DNA from: Zea mays
Lineage: Eukaryota > Streptophyta > Magnoliopsida > Poales > Poaceae
DNA: 64,000 nucleotides
Direction of reading: 5' to 3'
Assembly (NCBI RefSeq): GCF_902167145.1
Contig: NC_050098.1
Span: 134,676,207-134,740,206, forward strand
The notes beneath the pieces were generated by a model. The model was given only the letters and a program-made list of their open reading frames with translations, searched no databases and was not told the DNA's origin. The position numbers and the translations under genes were made by a program. This document shows positions 47,501-58,939 of the stretch, one piece after another (position 1 is the first letter of the stretch; every line of letters begins with the position of its first letter).

Positions 47501-50500
47501 CTCCATTTCCCACCTTTCTTTTTCACAAGCACAGGGTTGGCTAACCATTCAGGATGGAATACCTCTTTGATGAACCCTGCAGCCATCAGCTTGTGGATCT
47601 CCTCGCCTATGGCTCTGCGCTTTTCTTCGTTGAAATGGCGCAGAGGCTGCTTCACGGGTCGGGCTCCAGCTCGGATATCCAGCGAGTGCTCGGCGACATC
47701 CCTCGGTATGCTAGGCATGTCCGAGGGACTCCACGCAAAAACTTTGGTGTTTGCACGGAGAAAGTCGACGAGCACTGCTTCCTATTTGGGGTCGAGCTCG
47801 GAGCCGATCCAGACTTGCCTGCAGGCGTCGTTGCTGGGGTCGAGAGGGACGGACTTAACCGCCTCAGCTGGTTTGAAGTTGCCGGCGTGGCGCTTCGCTT
47901 CTGGCATCTCCTTGGAGAGGCACTCCAGGTCGGCGATGAGGGCCTCGGACTCGGCGAGGGCCTCAGCGTACTCCACGCACTCCACGTCGCATTCGTACGC
48001 GTGTCGGTACGTGGATCCGATGGTGATGACCCCGTTGGGCCCCGGCATCTTGAGCTTGAGGTAGGTGTAGTTGGGGACGACCATGAACTTGGCGTAGCAC
48101 GGTCTCCCCAGCACCGCGTGATAGGTTCCTCGGAACCCGACCACCTCGAACATGAGGGTTTCCCTGTGGAAGTTGGAGGGAGTTCCGAAGCAGACGGGCA
48201 GGTCGAGTTGTCCAAGGGGCTGGACGCGCTTCCCGGGGATGATCCCGTGAAAGGGCGCCGCACCGGCCCGGATCGTGGACAGATCGATTTCCAAGAGCCT
48301 GAGGGTCTCAGCATAGATGATGTTGAGGCTGCTGCCTCCGTCCATGAGGACCTTGGTGAGCCTGGTGTTGCCGATGATGGGGTCGACAACGAGCGGGTAC
48401 TTTCCTGGGCTCGGCACGCAGTCGGGGTGGTCGCCCTGGTCGAAGGTGATGGGCTTGTCGGACCAGTCTAGGTAGACTGGTGCCACCACCTTTACCGAGC
48501 AGACCTCCCGACGCTCCTGCTTGCAGTGCCGAGCCGAGGTGTTCGCCACTTGCCCACCATAGATCATGAAACAGCCGTGGACCTCGGGGAACTCCTCTGC
48601 CTTTTCGCCCTCCTTCTTGTCGTTGTCTTGGCCTTTGCCACCTTCCGCCGGGGGCCTGGTCTTATGGAAGTAGCGCCGAAGCATGACACATTCCTCAAGG
48701 GTGTGCTTGATGGGGCACTGGTGATAGGGGCACGACTCCTTGAGCATCTTGTCGAATAGGTTGGCCCCTCCGGGAGGCTTCCGAGGGTTCCTGTGCTCGA
48801 CAGCAGCGACGAGATCCGCGTCGGCGGTGTCGCGCTTCGCTTGTGCCTTCTTCTTGGCCTTCTTCTTCGTGCCGCGCTGGGCGGACGCCTCGGGGACGTC
48901 TTCTTGCTGGCGTCCCTGAGGCTGCTTGTCCTTCCGAAAGATGGCTTCGACCGCCTCCTGACCAGAGGCGAACTTGGTGGCGATGTCCATCAACTCGCTC
49001 GCCTTGGTGGGAGTCTTGCGACCCAGTTTGCTCACCAGGTCGTGGCAAGTGGTGCCGGCGAGGAACGCCCCGATGACATCCGAGTCGGTAATGTTGGGCA
49101 GCTTGGTGCGTTGCTTCGAAAACCGTCGGATGTACTCTCTCAGGGATTCCCCTGGCTGCTGGCGGCAGCTTCGGAGATCCCAAGAGTTCCCAGGGCGCAC
49201 GTATGTGCCCTGGAAGTTTCCAGCGAAGGCTTTGACCAGGTCGTCCCAGTTGGAGATCTGCGCAGGAGGCAGATGCTCCAGCCAGGCTCGGGCGGCGTCG
49301 GAGAGGAACAGGGGGAGGTTGCGGATGATGAGGTTGTCATCGTCCGTTCCACCCAGCTGGCAGTCCAGCCGGTAGTCCGCAAGCCACAGTTCCGGCCTCG
49401 TTTCCACCGAGTACTTGGTGATGGTAGTCGGGGATCGGAACCGGGTCAGGAACGGCGCCCGTCGTATGGCCCGATTGAAGGCTTGCAGAACAGGTGGTTT
49501 GGGCGAGGGGCTCTGATCCTCCTCGCTGTCGTAGCGTCCCCCATGCCTGGGGTGGTAGCCTCGGCGCACCTTCTCGTCGAGGCGGGCTCGACGGTCGCAG
49601 TGGTGGTGCTCGTTGCCGAGGCGACCCGGGGCTGCAGGCGTCGCGTCCCGCGTGCGCCCGGTGTGGACCAAGGCCTCCCACATGAGTCGGGAAGTTGCTG
49701 CGTGATGCTCTAGGGGGCACCCTTGCCTTCGGGAGGCAGAGCTCTCGGCCCGTCGGACCGTGGCGTCCTCCAGGAGATTCTTGAGTTCTCCTTGGATACG
49801 CTGCCCCTTGGTGGTGGACGGCTCCGGCATCGCTCGGAGTAGTATTGCCGCTGTAGCCAGATTCTGGCCGACCCCACCTGAAGCCGGGGGCAGCCTTGCC
49901 CTGGCATCGTCAGCGATATGACGCTGGACGCCCCGGGCCTGATGACGCGCTTCTCTGGCTAGTTCTCGGCCCGCCCACTCCTGCTCGATGTTTTACCGGA
50001 GCTGCACAAGTTGTCCTGCTTCCTCGTCGAGCTTGGCCTGCATCTCGCGGATTTGCTCGAGCTATGTGTCCTGACCCCCTGCAGGGACTGGGACCACAGC
50101 TAGCTCCCGCAGGATGTCAACGTGAGGCGCAGGCCCAAGGGGATCATCATCCTCCGGCATACCAAGGTGGTTGCCTTCGTCGTGACCCCCTAGATCGACG
50201 TGGAAACATTCGTGACTTGGGCCACAACCCTTGTTGTCAAGGCTATGGCCATCGTCGGAGCAATCAGAGAGGCAGTAGTCACATGCGGTCATGAAGTCTC
50301 GCATGGCACTAGGATTACCAAGCTCAGAGAAATCCCAACCAGAGTCGGGCTCGTCTTCTTCCTCGGAACCCGGGGGGCCGTAGGTTGAGACGGCCGTCAG
50401 TCGGTCCCGGGTTGACCACATATGGTACCCCGGAAGGTTAGGATATGCCTTTATGAAAGCGCTCACCGAAGCGGGGTCGCTTGGTGGATCGAAGCTGAAT

Positions 50501-50511
50501 CTAAAAGGCAC
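44533..50511 (-). pseudogene. Element D gag-pol, one frame with nine stop codons and no frameshift
   Basis: One frame of about 1990 codons runs from ATG 50511 to 44533. Gag: PF03732-like core (AWLEHLPPAQISNWDDLVKA, RRFSKQRTKLPNI). Protease: LMDGGSSLNIIYAETL. RT: GGKWRMCVDYTSLN, FLDAYSGYHQIKM, YVDDIVVK. RNase H: MYFDGSLMKTGASAG. Integrase: GACGHHAAPRALVGNAFQQG, WGLDLVGPL, DNGTQFTGKKF, NGQVERANGM. Stops, by highest coordinate of the codon: 50064 TAG, 49995 TAA, 47784 TAG, 47472 TAA, 46575 TGA, 46251 TGA, 46065 TGA, 45855 TAG, 44982 TAG. The surrounding frame is preserved throughout. Confidence 0.88.
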
Positions 50512-51072
50512 AGGGTGGAAAACGGACGGTACCTATCGATCGATGGACGGTGACGAAGTCGCGTTGGGGACGGACTGCACCGTTATCTCAGGTGCGAGGC
50601 TAACGCCCAGCAAGTCCTCCACGAGAGAGTGCTGGCGTCATCTGTCCGCTTGGGGTTGGCACGTTGCGGGGAAACAACACTCGCCGTCGTCTCAGGCGCG
50701 AGGTCAACGCCCGACATGTCCCCCGCTAGGGTGCCAACGTCGTCGACTCGCTCGACAGCCGACGAGATGCCGCCTCCTGCCAGGCCACGATTGCCCCGCC
50801 TCCTCCTCCTGCGGCGAGGAAGGCGACAGGACAAACCTGGATGCTGTTCTTCTGCCACGGGGGGAAGGGGTCGTCGAGTTCGCCGCCGCCGGGCGAGCTG
50901 ACAGCTGTCGTTGTCGCTGTCACGCTGCGGGGGAAGGAGTACCATGTTGTAGCTGCCGTCGAGGGACATGAACTCGAGGCTCCCGAAGCGGAGCAGCGTC
51001 CTGGGCTGAAGAGGTTGCTGGAGACTACCCATCTGGAACTCAACGGGAAGTTGTTCGTCAACACGCAGCAGG

Positions 51073-51090
51073 CCCCTACCTGGCGCGCCA
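51073..51090 (-). other. Element D primer-binding site
   Basis: On the minus strand TGGCGCGCCAGGTAGGGG starts two bases after the 5' LTR. Confidence 0.7.
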
Positions 51091-51092
51091 AC

Positions 51093-52436
51093 TGTCGGCG
51101 TTTCGACCCCGGGGGGTCCCTAGACCGACGAGTAAAATTGTCGTTGCGTGTCCCAGCCCAGATGGGTTGGCGCGAGATGGAACACAAGGGGGAAAACGCG
51201 GCTCGTGTTATCCTGCGCCAGGGGGATGCGCATGCAGTAGGGGTTACAAGCGTTCGCGAGGGAGAGAGAGTGAGCCTGTTTGTCAGCCCGTCCTCCCGCG
51301 CGACGACCCTCCCGCATGAGGGCCCTGGACCTTCATTTTATAGATGCAAGGAGAGGGTCCAGGTGTACAATGGGGGTGTAGCTATGCGCTAATGTGTCCG
51401 ACAGAGAGGTGCCTGAGCCCTGTCTACATGCCAACGTGGCTGTCGGAGAGGTGCTAGAGCCCTGTGTACGCGGTGTCGTGGCCGTCGGAGGAGCGCTTGA
51501 GCCCTGTAGAAGCACAGCTGTCGGGGCTGCTGGGACCTTGCTGACGTCTCCTTGCTTCCGTAGGGGGCTGAGAACCACCGTCGTCATGGACGCACACGGG
51601 GAACCATCATTACTTGTTACTGGGGCGAGTCTGGATGGGACGCCGGTCTTGTTCCCCCGTAGCCTGAGCTAGCTAGGGGTAGGGTAATGATGTATCCTCC
51701 ACGGCGCGGTCGGTCCGAGCCCAAGGTCGGGCGAGGCGGAGACTCCTCCTAAGGCCGAGGCCGGGATCGGGTGAGGATGCGATTCCTCCCGAGGTCGAGG
51801 TTGAGGCCGAGCCCTGGGGTCGGGCGAGGCAGAGACCACCTTCCAAGGCCGAGGGTGAGGCTGAGCCCTAGGGTCGGGTGAGGCGGAGACCTCCTCCTGA
51901 GGCCGAGGCCCAAGGTCGGGCGAGGCGGAGCTTCCTGTTGCGCGTGAGGCTGAACTTGGCTGTTGTCAGCCTCACCCTGGTGGGTGGCACAGCAGTCGGA
52001 GCGGAGCGGGCGGTGCTGTTTTCCTGCCAGGTCGGTCAGTGGAAGGGCGAAGTGACTGCGGTCACTTCGACCTTGCCGACTGAGGCAAGTGTGTCAGGAT
52101 AAGGCGTCAGGCAATCCTCGCATTGAATGCGCCTGCGATACGGTCGGTTGGTGAGGCGATTTGGCCAAGGTTGCTTCACAACGAAGCCTGCCTGAGCTGG
52201 GCTTCGGGCGAGTCGAGGGTGCGCCCGCTTCTTGAGGAGGCCCTCGGGCGAGGCGTGAATTCGCCTGGGACTATTGTTCCTGCCCGAGGCTGGGCTCGGG
52301 CGAGGCGAGATCGCGTCCCTTGAGTAGACGAAGCCTTGACCTGAATTGCGCCCATCAGTCTTTGCAGCTTGCGCTGATGGTGGTTACCAACCGTGTTTAG
52401 GAGTGTTGGGGGTACCCCTAATTACGGTACTCGACA
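51093..52436 (-). repeat. Element D 5' LTR
   Basis: 1344 bp, the partner of 37725-39067, with the same GC-rich internal repeats (51720-51930). Flanked on its outer side by CTTAG. Confidence 0.9.
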
Positions 52437-53185
52437 CTTAGATTCTTGGAACTTTGATTGAAATCTTGCACACATTGCTCATTTTATACCTTTGATCATG
52501 CCATACCTCTTTCATTTGGTACAAATGCATATTTCTTAATCTTCTTGTGCCAAAGCTAAGACTAATGTGGTTCCAAGAGTATTTCTATACTTAGTCTTGC
52601 ATTGAAAGGGAAATGAAGTTGTAGGCAAAGGCAAGGCTTCCGCTCGATATTCGTCAGTATCCTTTGCCCTACTCATGTATTTACTTTCGTATCTTTCTTG
52701 ATAAAGACATCTCGATTTGTCTATTTTTGACGCTTCCAAAGGGGGAGAAATTAATAGGCCAAAGCAAAAGGACCGCACCACCATCCTGTTTTCTGAAAAC
52801 TTTTTACAAAAAATACATTTGCGAAAACCCTCTTGAGAGCTAAGGGGAGAACTTTTTCAGGGGAGCTTTTATTTAGCCAAAGAAAAAACATTTGAAAAAG
52901 GGGGAGAATCTTTCAAAACTTGAAAATGTCTTTAGAAATCATATTCTTATACCATTGACTAATTACAAAAGAATTTGAAAAGACTTTTCCAAAAGATTTG
53001 CCAAAACAAGCTAAGTGGGGCAAATGTGGTCCAAAATGTTAACGATATCAAAACAGTCATATATACTTAGAACTGCTTTCATTTCAAAGTAACTTATGCA
53101 CATCTATCTAAATGCAAACTAGCTAAATTTCTATACTTTGTATTTGCTTTGTTTTATGTTGGCATCAATCACCAAAAAGGGAGAT
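52437..53185 (+). other. Sirevirus 3' region with repeated polypurine tracts
   Basis: Resumes after element D with the second copy of CTTAG (52437-52441). Polypurine-like copies are at about 52738 (AAAGGGGGAGAAATT), 52839 (AAGGGGAGAAC), 52896 (AAAAGGGGGAGAATC) and the primer tract itself at 53174-53185 (AAAAAGGGAGAT). No coding region. Confidence 0.75.
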
Positions 53186-54449
53186 TGAAAGGGAAATGGT
53201 CTCAACCATTTCCTATAATTGATTTTGGTGTTTGACGACCATCACAAAACTTATGGACTAACTAGTTTGCCTAGCTGATCTTTTCTCAGGTGCACAAAGT
53301 TCATATACATCTAAAAGGAAAGTCGACCCTTAGGCCACTTCTATAAATATGGGCATAAATATGGGGCAAGTCGAACTTGCACCATCCTACGGCGCACCGG
53401 ACAGTGTTCGGTGCCTAGGCTGGCGCGCCCGACGAACAGGTCGCTCTCAGGAAAACGGAGCGCTCCACGACTAAAATTCATTGGATTGTCTGGTGAGCTC
53501 AGGGCCAACGATCATCTTCGCCAACGGTCGACTGCCACGCGACTACCACCAGGTCAGAAACGTCAGAAGTCAGAAACAGTCAGCGACTGTCAGGTCACAC
53601 CGGACTGTCCGGTGCGCCAGAAGGGCAGACAGATTCAACGGTCGGCTGACGTGGCAGACATCAAACAATGAACAATCGCATGTCTGGTGCGCACTGGACT
53701 GTTCGGTGCGCCCATCGACAGAAAGCTACAACCAACGACTAGAGTTGTGGTTGGGGCTATAAATACCCCAACCACCACCATTCAAAGCATCCAAGCTTTC
53801 ACTCTCCACACTCAATACAAGAGCAAAGAATTTTTTCCAAAGATACATTCAAAGCTTCCAATCCTCTCTAAGTGCCACAATTAAGACAAGTGATCAATAG
53901 TGATTAGTGACTTGAGAGAGTGAGATTTGTGTTTGATTTGTTGCTCTTGTTGCTTGGTCGTGCTTTCTTCATCTCCTTCTAAACTCTCTATTGACTTGTA
54001 AAGCTATCAAGAGACACCTAAGTGTGTGTGGTGATCCTTGCGGGGTCTTTGTGACCCTTGATATTAAGAAGAAGCACTCAACCAGTCTAGGTGACCGATT
54101 GAGAGAGGGAAAGGGTTGAAAAAGACCCGGCCTTTGTGACCTCCTCAATGGGGAGTAGGTTCATTGGAACTGAACCTCGGGAAACAAATCATCGTGTTCA
54201 TTCGCGTTGATCTTTACTCTATGAATTGGTTCTTGCTCTCCCCTCTCTCTAAAAGTTCTCTTGCTCACAAACCTTTGAGTTAGCTCCCAAAGTTATTCGC
54301 ATTGATTGAGAAACTCATTGCAAGAAGAACTATCTTCCGCACTCCGTATTCATTATTATTTGTTTCTAATCCTAACCCCAGGTGAAGTTCGTGTTCAAAG
54401 TTTATAATTTATAGGTTTCGCCTATTCACCCCCCTCTAGGCGACTTTCA
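53186..54449 (+). repeat. Sirevirus 3' LTR
   Basis: 1264 bp, TGAAAGGGAAATGG to CGACTTTCA, matching the 5' LTR with small indels and substitutions. TATAAATA at 53758-53765. Confidence 0.88.
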
Positions 54450-55144
54450 ACCTCGATGATGTTCTTGCTAATCAAACACCACTATTAACTGCAGGAAAGG
54501 ATGCGTAGGTGAAGTCCCAAAAGCAATTACTACTCCATGCAAGTGAAGTCCTCCCAGGCGGGGCTAGAGGTCCGAAGTCCCCAGCCGGGGGTGGCGGACA
54601 CCGAGGACCAATACATAGCAGGGGCTTCATGTAATTACAAGCCAAAGACCTTTAGGCCATCGCACCATGCAGGCCACGACTACCGCCACAATTGGCCACA
54701 ATGATGATTCAATGATAGCAAATGGTACAAATTCCCCAAAAGTCGAAGACATGTCGGAGTGATCAACCCGAAGACCTCAAGGCAAGGCCCCTAGGACTTG
54801 GACCCGAGGCGCCACATGCGGACAATAGGGAGCCAATGGGCCCTCAGCCTGCCTGTATGGCCACCTATCTGTCTATCTCTTGGGTGTAACATTTGGTGTA
54901 AATTGGCATACGGTAGCATTGTTCTATCATTACCTCGTTGTACAACATATTCCAGAATTAGTAGGTAACCAATGGTAAATACATATTGTAGATCCTAGAC
55001 CCTTGGTTACCCTATAAATACCCCCACTCGACTATGGATGGGACACGCTTGATAAGACAATTGAGCTTCAATATCAACCTTTTTGTCGTCCGATGTTTGT
55101 TTCACCTACTCCCGAGTGCTTGGGCCATGTGTGAGGACCCAACA
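54450..55144 (+). mobile_element. Solo LTR A, main piece
   Basis: Begins with ACCTC, the right copy of the Sirevirus duplication (one mismatch to ATCTC). It ends in GAGGACCCAACA followed by target duplication CCAAG (55145-55149). With the 5' pieces the LTR starts TGTTGGGG and ends CCAACA, about 720 bp. A TATA box (CCCTATAAATACCC) lies near 55012, so the LTR is on the plus strand. No internal domain is present, so it is a solo LTR. The family was not recognised. Confidence 0.7.
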
Positions 55145-55490
55145 CCAAGTTAAGTTATGAATCTGCTTAATGATGCCATACATCTAGTCAGCCGCTGGAT
55201 ATCCCAAAGACAACTTGAAGGTTCCATCTACAGTATCGCAACAAAATTTTCTAGGTTCACCTCAATTCCTCTATGTGAAATGAGGTACCCTTGGAGTTTC
55301 TTGGATGGCATTCCAAAAGTGCACTTGTTGGGATTTAACTTGATACTAAAGTTTCTTAGGGTTTTTGAAGGTTTCTACTAAGTCAAATATTAAGTCCTTC
55401 TTGACCCAGATCTTGATTACCACATAGACATATGCTTTCACATTTCTATGTACCTAAGGTGTAAGGCACTTCTGGATTCCCCTTTGGTAC
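55145..55490 (-). mobile_element. Old Ty3/gypsy element, RT fragment between two solo LTRs
   Basis: Minus-strand RT remnant. On the minus strand it reads NLRNFSIKLNPNKCTFGMPS, then GYLISHRGIEVNLENF and QRLTRCMASLSRFIT, with stops. It joins in frame to 13841 on one side (SRFIT then LGIQGLRFFKLL) and to 58940 on the other (NVGATY then QRGIQKC). This proves it is the same element as the flanking pieces. Confidence 0.8.
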
Positions 55491-58400
55491 TGTAACACCA
55501 CAAAACCCATCAACTAAAAATAATAGAATTAGTAAAATATGGTAATCATAATTTTTTTAAGTGTTTAATTATTTATTTGCATTTTGATCATTTTCTTTGT
55601 ATGCGCTTGATTGATTATCGGATGATTGTTATTAACTTCCTTTTAAAAGGAAATCCTAGTAATTAAAATAATAATTAAGTAATATAGTAATTATTAGTCT
55701 AAAAACAAGTATTTTATTTATAAATATTTTTGGTGAATTTTTATGATTTTTCGAGCTCTTTAAAAATGCATCTCGGAATTAGAAAAAAAGAAAAAAAAAC
55801 CTAAATCTAACCCAACCGGCCCACTAGGGACCCAAGACCCCAAACCCTAGCCTAACGCACGCCGCGCGCGCGCCCCTGGGAATTTCCCAGCCGCCGCCGC
55901 CTGTGTCCCTCCCCTATCTCTCTTCTCTCTCTCCTCTATTCTCTCTCTCCCCACTCGCTTCTCTCTCTCTCCACTCGCCTCGCTCCAGCCCGCGCCGCCA
56001 GGGACGCCCGAGCGCCCCTGCTCTCGCGCCGCACGCGCGCAAGCCGCGCGCCCCGCCCTACGCAGGCCGGCCGAGTCGACCGAGCCGCGCCTCTGCTGCG
56101 CCATTCCGAGCAGCGCCCGCCAGCCGCCCGCGCGTGGAGCCGACGTGCGACGCCCGAGCCAGGCATCCGCGTCCAAGCCACGCTCCCCCGATGCCGCGCC
56201 GAGTAGCCCGCCCGCGTCTGCAACCGTCGTGACCGAAGCCCAACCATCGACCGCGCGTCCGTTTCTTGCGTTATGGAGATTGATTTCGTCTGTTTCTCCT
56301 CTCCCATTTACTCTCCCAGTGAAGAACGCCATTGAAGCCTCCATGAAGACCCGACAGCGCCCCCTTTGAAGCTCTCTGGCAGACTTTTTCTCTCCCCTCC
56401 CTCTCTCTCTATAAAAGGCAGCAGAGACCCTCTCCTTTCTCCTGCCTACCCAAGCTCACTCCATCTCTCTAGCTCGCCAGTACACTGCTCGACGCCGTCG
56501 TTCGTTGTCGTTCGTCGCCGGAGTTCACCGGAGCCACGCATTCGCCGTCCGTAGTCGAGCCCCTGCTTTTCTCCACCCGGCCGAACCCCGTTGAACTCTC
56601 CCCGTCGCACGTGCGAACCCAAGGTTGATGACGACCCAAATTTATTTTGTGTAGTTTATAAAACACTTTTTGATTCGATTCATTAGTTGTATATTTTGTT
56701 TGTTGTAATATGAACACGTGTGATTCACAATTTATGTGTATGAGCGTTATAGAATTATTTGGTAGATTCATGCGATTATTCGTACACCGTTATATTTCAT
56801 GTTAGTCGTGGCATTGAATTTTGGTTTAGAGAAATATGACGTAGATTTAATAGTCACACGTTGGTGATAAAAATACTAGATGGGAATTTTTGTAGTTAAA
56901 TTTGGTCACAATAAACTTTAGAAACTATTTGGAGAATTATAGGTGCATTTTAATGGTATAGAACGCATGTCATATGAATAATATAGGATTTCTAGATGAT
57001 TTAGTTAATTATTTTGTTAACATTTTCTTTTTATAAAGAAAGGAGAAAATATCATTAGTACGATGGAAAATAGATTTTTGCTAGACAAATAATCATGTTC
57101 GCAAATTGAGCACTTAGATTTTTAGATTAAGCAAAATACTAGTTTATGTCAAAATATCCTCACTTGTGTTATAAAAAGTCCAATTAGCAATTTATGTAGA
57201 TTTTTAGAATATTAATATTAATAGATTTATTTTTAGCCATCCTCAATTTGAGTTAGAAATAAAAAGGATAAAAGCTATTAATTTATTTATTAGTATTAAA
57301 GACGATAATTATTTTCATTAATGATGTTAAAATTTATTATTATTAGTTAAAATTATATTTATTGCACCCACCCATAAATTCACCATTTGGACTCACATTA
57401 ATAGCTATAATTGAATTAATAAGTATTTATGTGATTAGGACGAATTTAAGATGTGATTAGTGCGATATGTTAATGTGTGTTTAATGATGTATTGGTGTAT
57501 GTTTATGAAATGGTGCATGTTTATTTATTTGTGTATGTTTTATTTTTGTATGTGCGCTATGCGACTCTATTAGAAGCCGACCGTGTGGTAGAGGATTCGA
57601 ATACGTTCGAAGACGAACCACAGGACTCGCTTGAGCAAGGCAAGTGGATTCTCCCTCTGCATATTCTTTTTGTACCTATTCATTGCATATAACAATGTTT
57701 ACTTTTTGATATACTGCATAATTTGATGGGTTATACCTAATTAAGAATTTCCTAGATTTACTACCTGTATTCCTTGTTTAACCTGGGGAAATAATTAAGC
57801 TGTGCAAGATTTATGCTACCGCTCAACTTAATGATTCCTAATGTCACTCATTAATTGGTTTTAATGTTCCAAAAATGTTAATTGGCAATTATGACATTAA
57901 CCCGATGGTTAAGATAACTTTATTACAAATTAATTGGAACATGGAGTGACCACCCAGGATAACAGTGTAGCCACGAGTGCTATCATGGCTCTGGCTTTGG
58001 TAATTAGCTCTATATGCTTAGTGCCTAGCAACCTTACCTGAAATATGGGCAAGAGGGGGAGCGGTAGGTGCTGGCAGCCCACGTTAACATGGGGTTGTAT
58101 TCTTGGCTAAGGTACTTCACCCAGGGGGCCACCACCATCGTCTTTAGAAACCTTAGCAGGTTGCTTCGTATTAAGGTATTTTGTGAAAGCCTCATAATGG
58201 ATCCCTAGCCATTCACCTCGGCAGTGTTTAAGGGTCCGATCAACCCGGGCTAGATGGGATACATGGCTTGTGGGTAAAATTGTACCACCTCTGCAGAGTG
58301 TAAAACTGATATATCAGCCGTGCTCCCGGTTATGAGCGACCTGGACTCCTCACATGATAATTGAACTTGAAGATGGAATTAAACTGAGATCCGATGATCT

Positions 58401-58939
58401 GCCAATAATTTGCTTAAGTGGTTTCACTTAAGTGTTTTTGTTATATTCATATTCCTTTGTTTAATGGGATATTTGGGATTCACACTTATTAGTAAGACAG
58501 GTGTTGTTAATAAAATGTTGACCAACTAAAATGCTTACTGCTCAACCTTAGCCTCACCTTGTTATACCTGCATTAATTTTTCCCCCACTTGCTGAGCCCC
58601 GACCATAAGTGAGCTCACCCTTGCTAATATTTTGATCAGAGGGTGATGCTGGAGACTTTGATGGAGATTTTATCGACGATGATGATTTCTAAGTCTAACG
58701 ATGCGCCGGTCATCTTCCTGTGGGAGATCGCCCAGTTGTTTATTTCCGCTTTACTTTGATGTGATACTTGTTAAAGATACAATATTTCAGATGATGTAAT
58801 AAAGTATTATACTCTCTTTACGCCTTTATTGCATTGTCTTTTGATATATTACACTTGTGACGTCAACATATGTGTGGAAATGGATCCTGGCACACATATG
58901 GTATGCGCTCGGTTCTACCCCCTGGAACCAGGTGTGACA
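55491..58939 (+). mobile_element. Solo LTR, Tekay/prem1-like, 3.45 kb
   Basis: Starts TGTAACACC and ends GGTGTGACA, flanked by a perfect target duplication GGTAC (55486-55490 and 58940-58944). It splits the RT of the old gypsy element, whose frame is continuous if the LTR is removed. A TATA box CTATAAAAGGC lies near 56411 after a CT-rich tract, and AATAAA is near 58798, so it is on the plus strand. There is no primer-binding site, coding region or second LTR. Its length and TGTAACACC start resemble chromoviral Tekay/prem1 LTRs; the family is from memory. Confidence 0.75.

Larger units (their letters stand above)
37725..52436 (-). mobile_element. Ty3/gypsy element D, Tat-type, inserted in the Sirevirus on the minus strand
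   Basis: LTRs at 37725-39067 (3') and 51093-52436 (5'), 1343 and 1344 bp, TGTCGG...CGACA. The target duplication CTTAG is perfect (37720-37724 and 52437-52441). On the minus strand: primer-binding site, gag, protease, RT, RNase H, integrase. A multi-exon gene then lies on the opposite (plus) strand before the polypurine tract and 3' LTR. By eye the LTRs differ at roughly 3% of bases, mostly transitions, so the element is clearly older than element C. The TGGCGCGCCAGGTAGGGG primer site and the layout fit large maize Tat elements, but the family name is not certain. Confidence 0.92.
30709..54449 (+). mobile_element. Copia Sirevirus (opie/giepum-like), carrying nested gypsy element D
   Basis: LTRs at 30709-31994 and 53186-54449 begin TGAAAGGGAAATGG and end GGCGACTTTCA. 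The flanks are ATCTC (30704-30708) and ACCTC (54450-54454), a target duplication with one change. The order gag, protease, integrase, RT, RNase H is that of Ty1/copia. Several polypurine-tract-like AAAGGGGGAGAA copies before the 3' LTR are a Sirevirus signature. The LTRs differ in length (1286 against 1264) and at many bases, so the insertion is much older than element C. All coding parts are broken. Confidence 0.9.

Noticed and set aside
47554..48471. Plus-strand 305-codon frame and other plus frames opposite the element D gag-pol
   Set aside because: They are shadows of the minus-strand gag and protease in GC-rich sequence; no family features were seen.
55847..56344. Open frames in the GC-rich part near 56 kb
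   Set aside because: They lie inside the solo LTR, on both strands, with low-complexity composition and no recognised domain.
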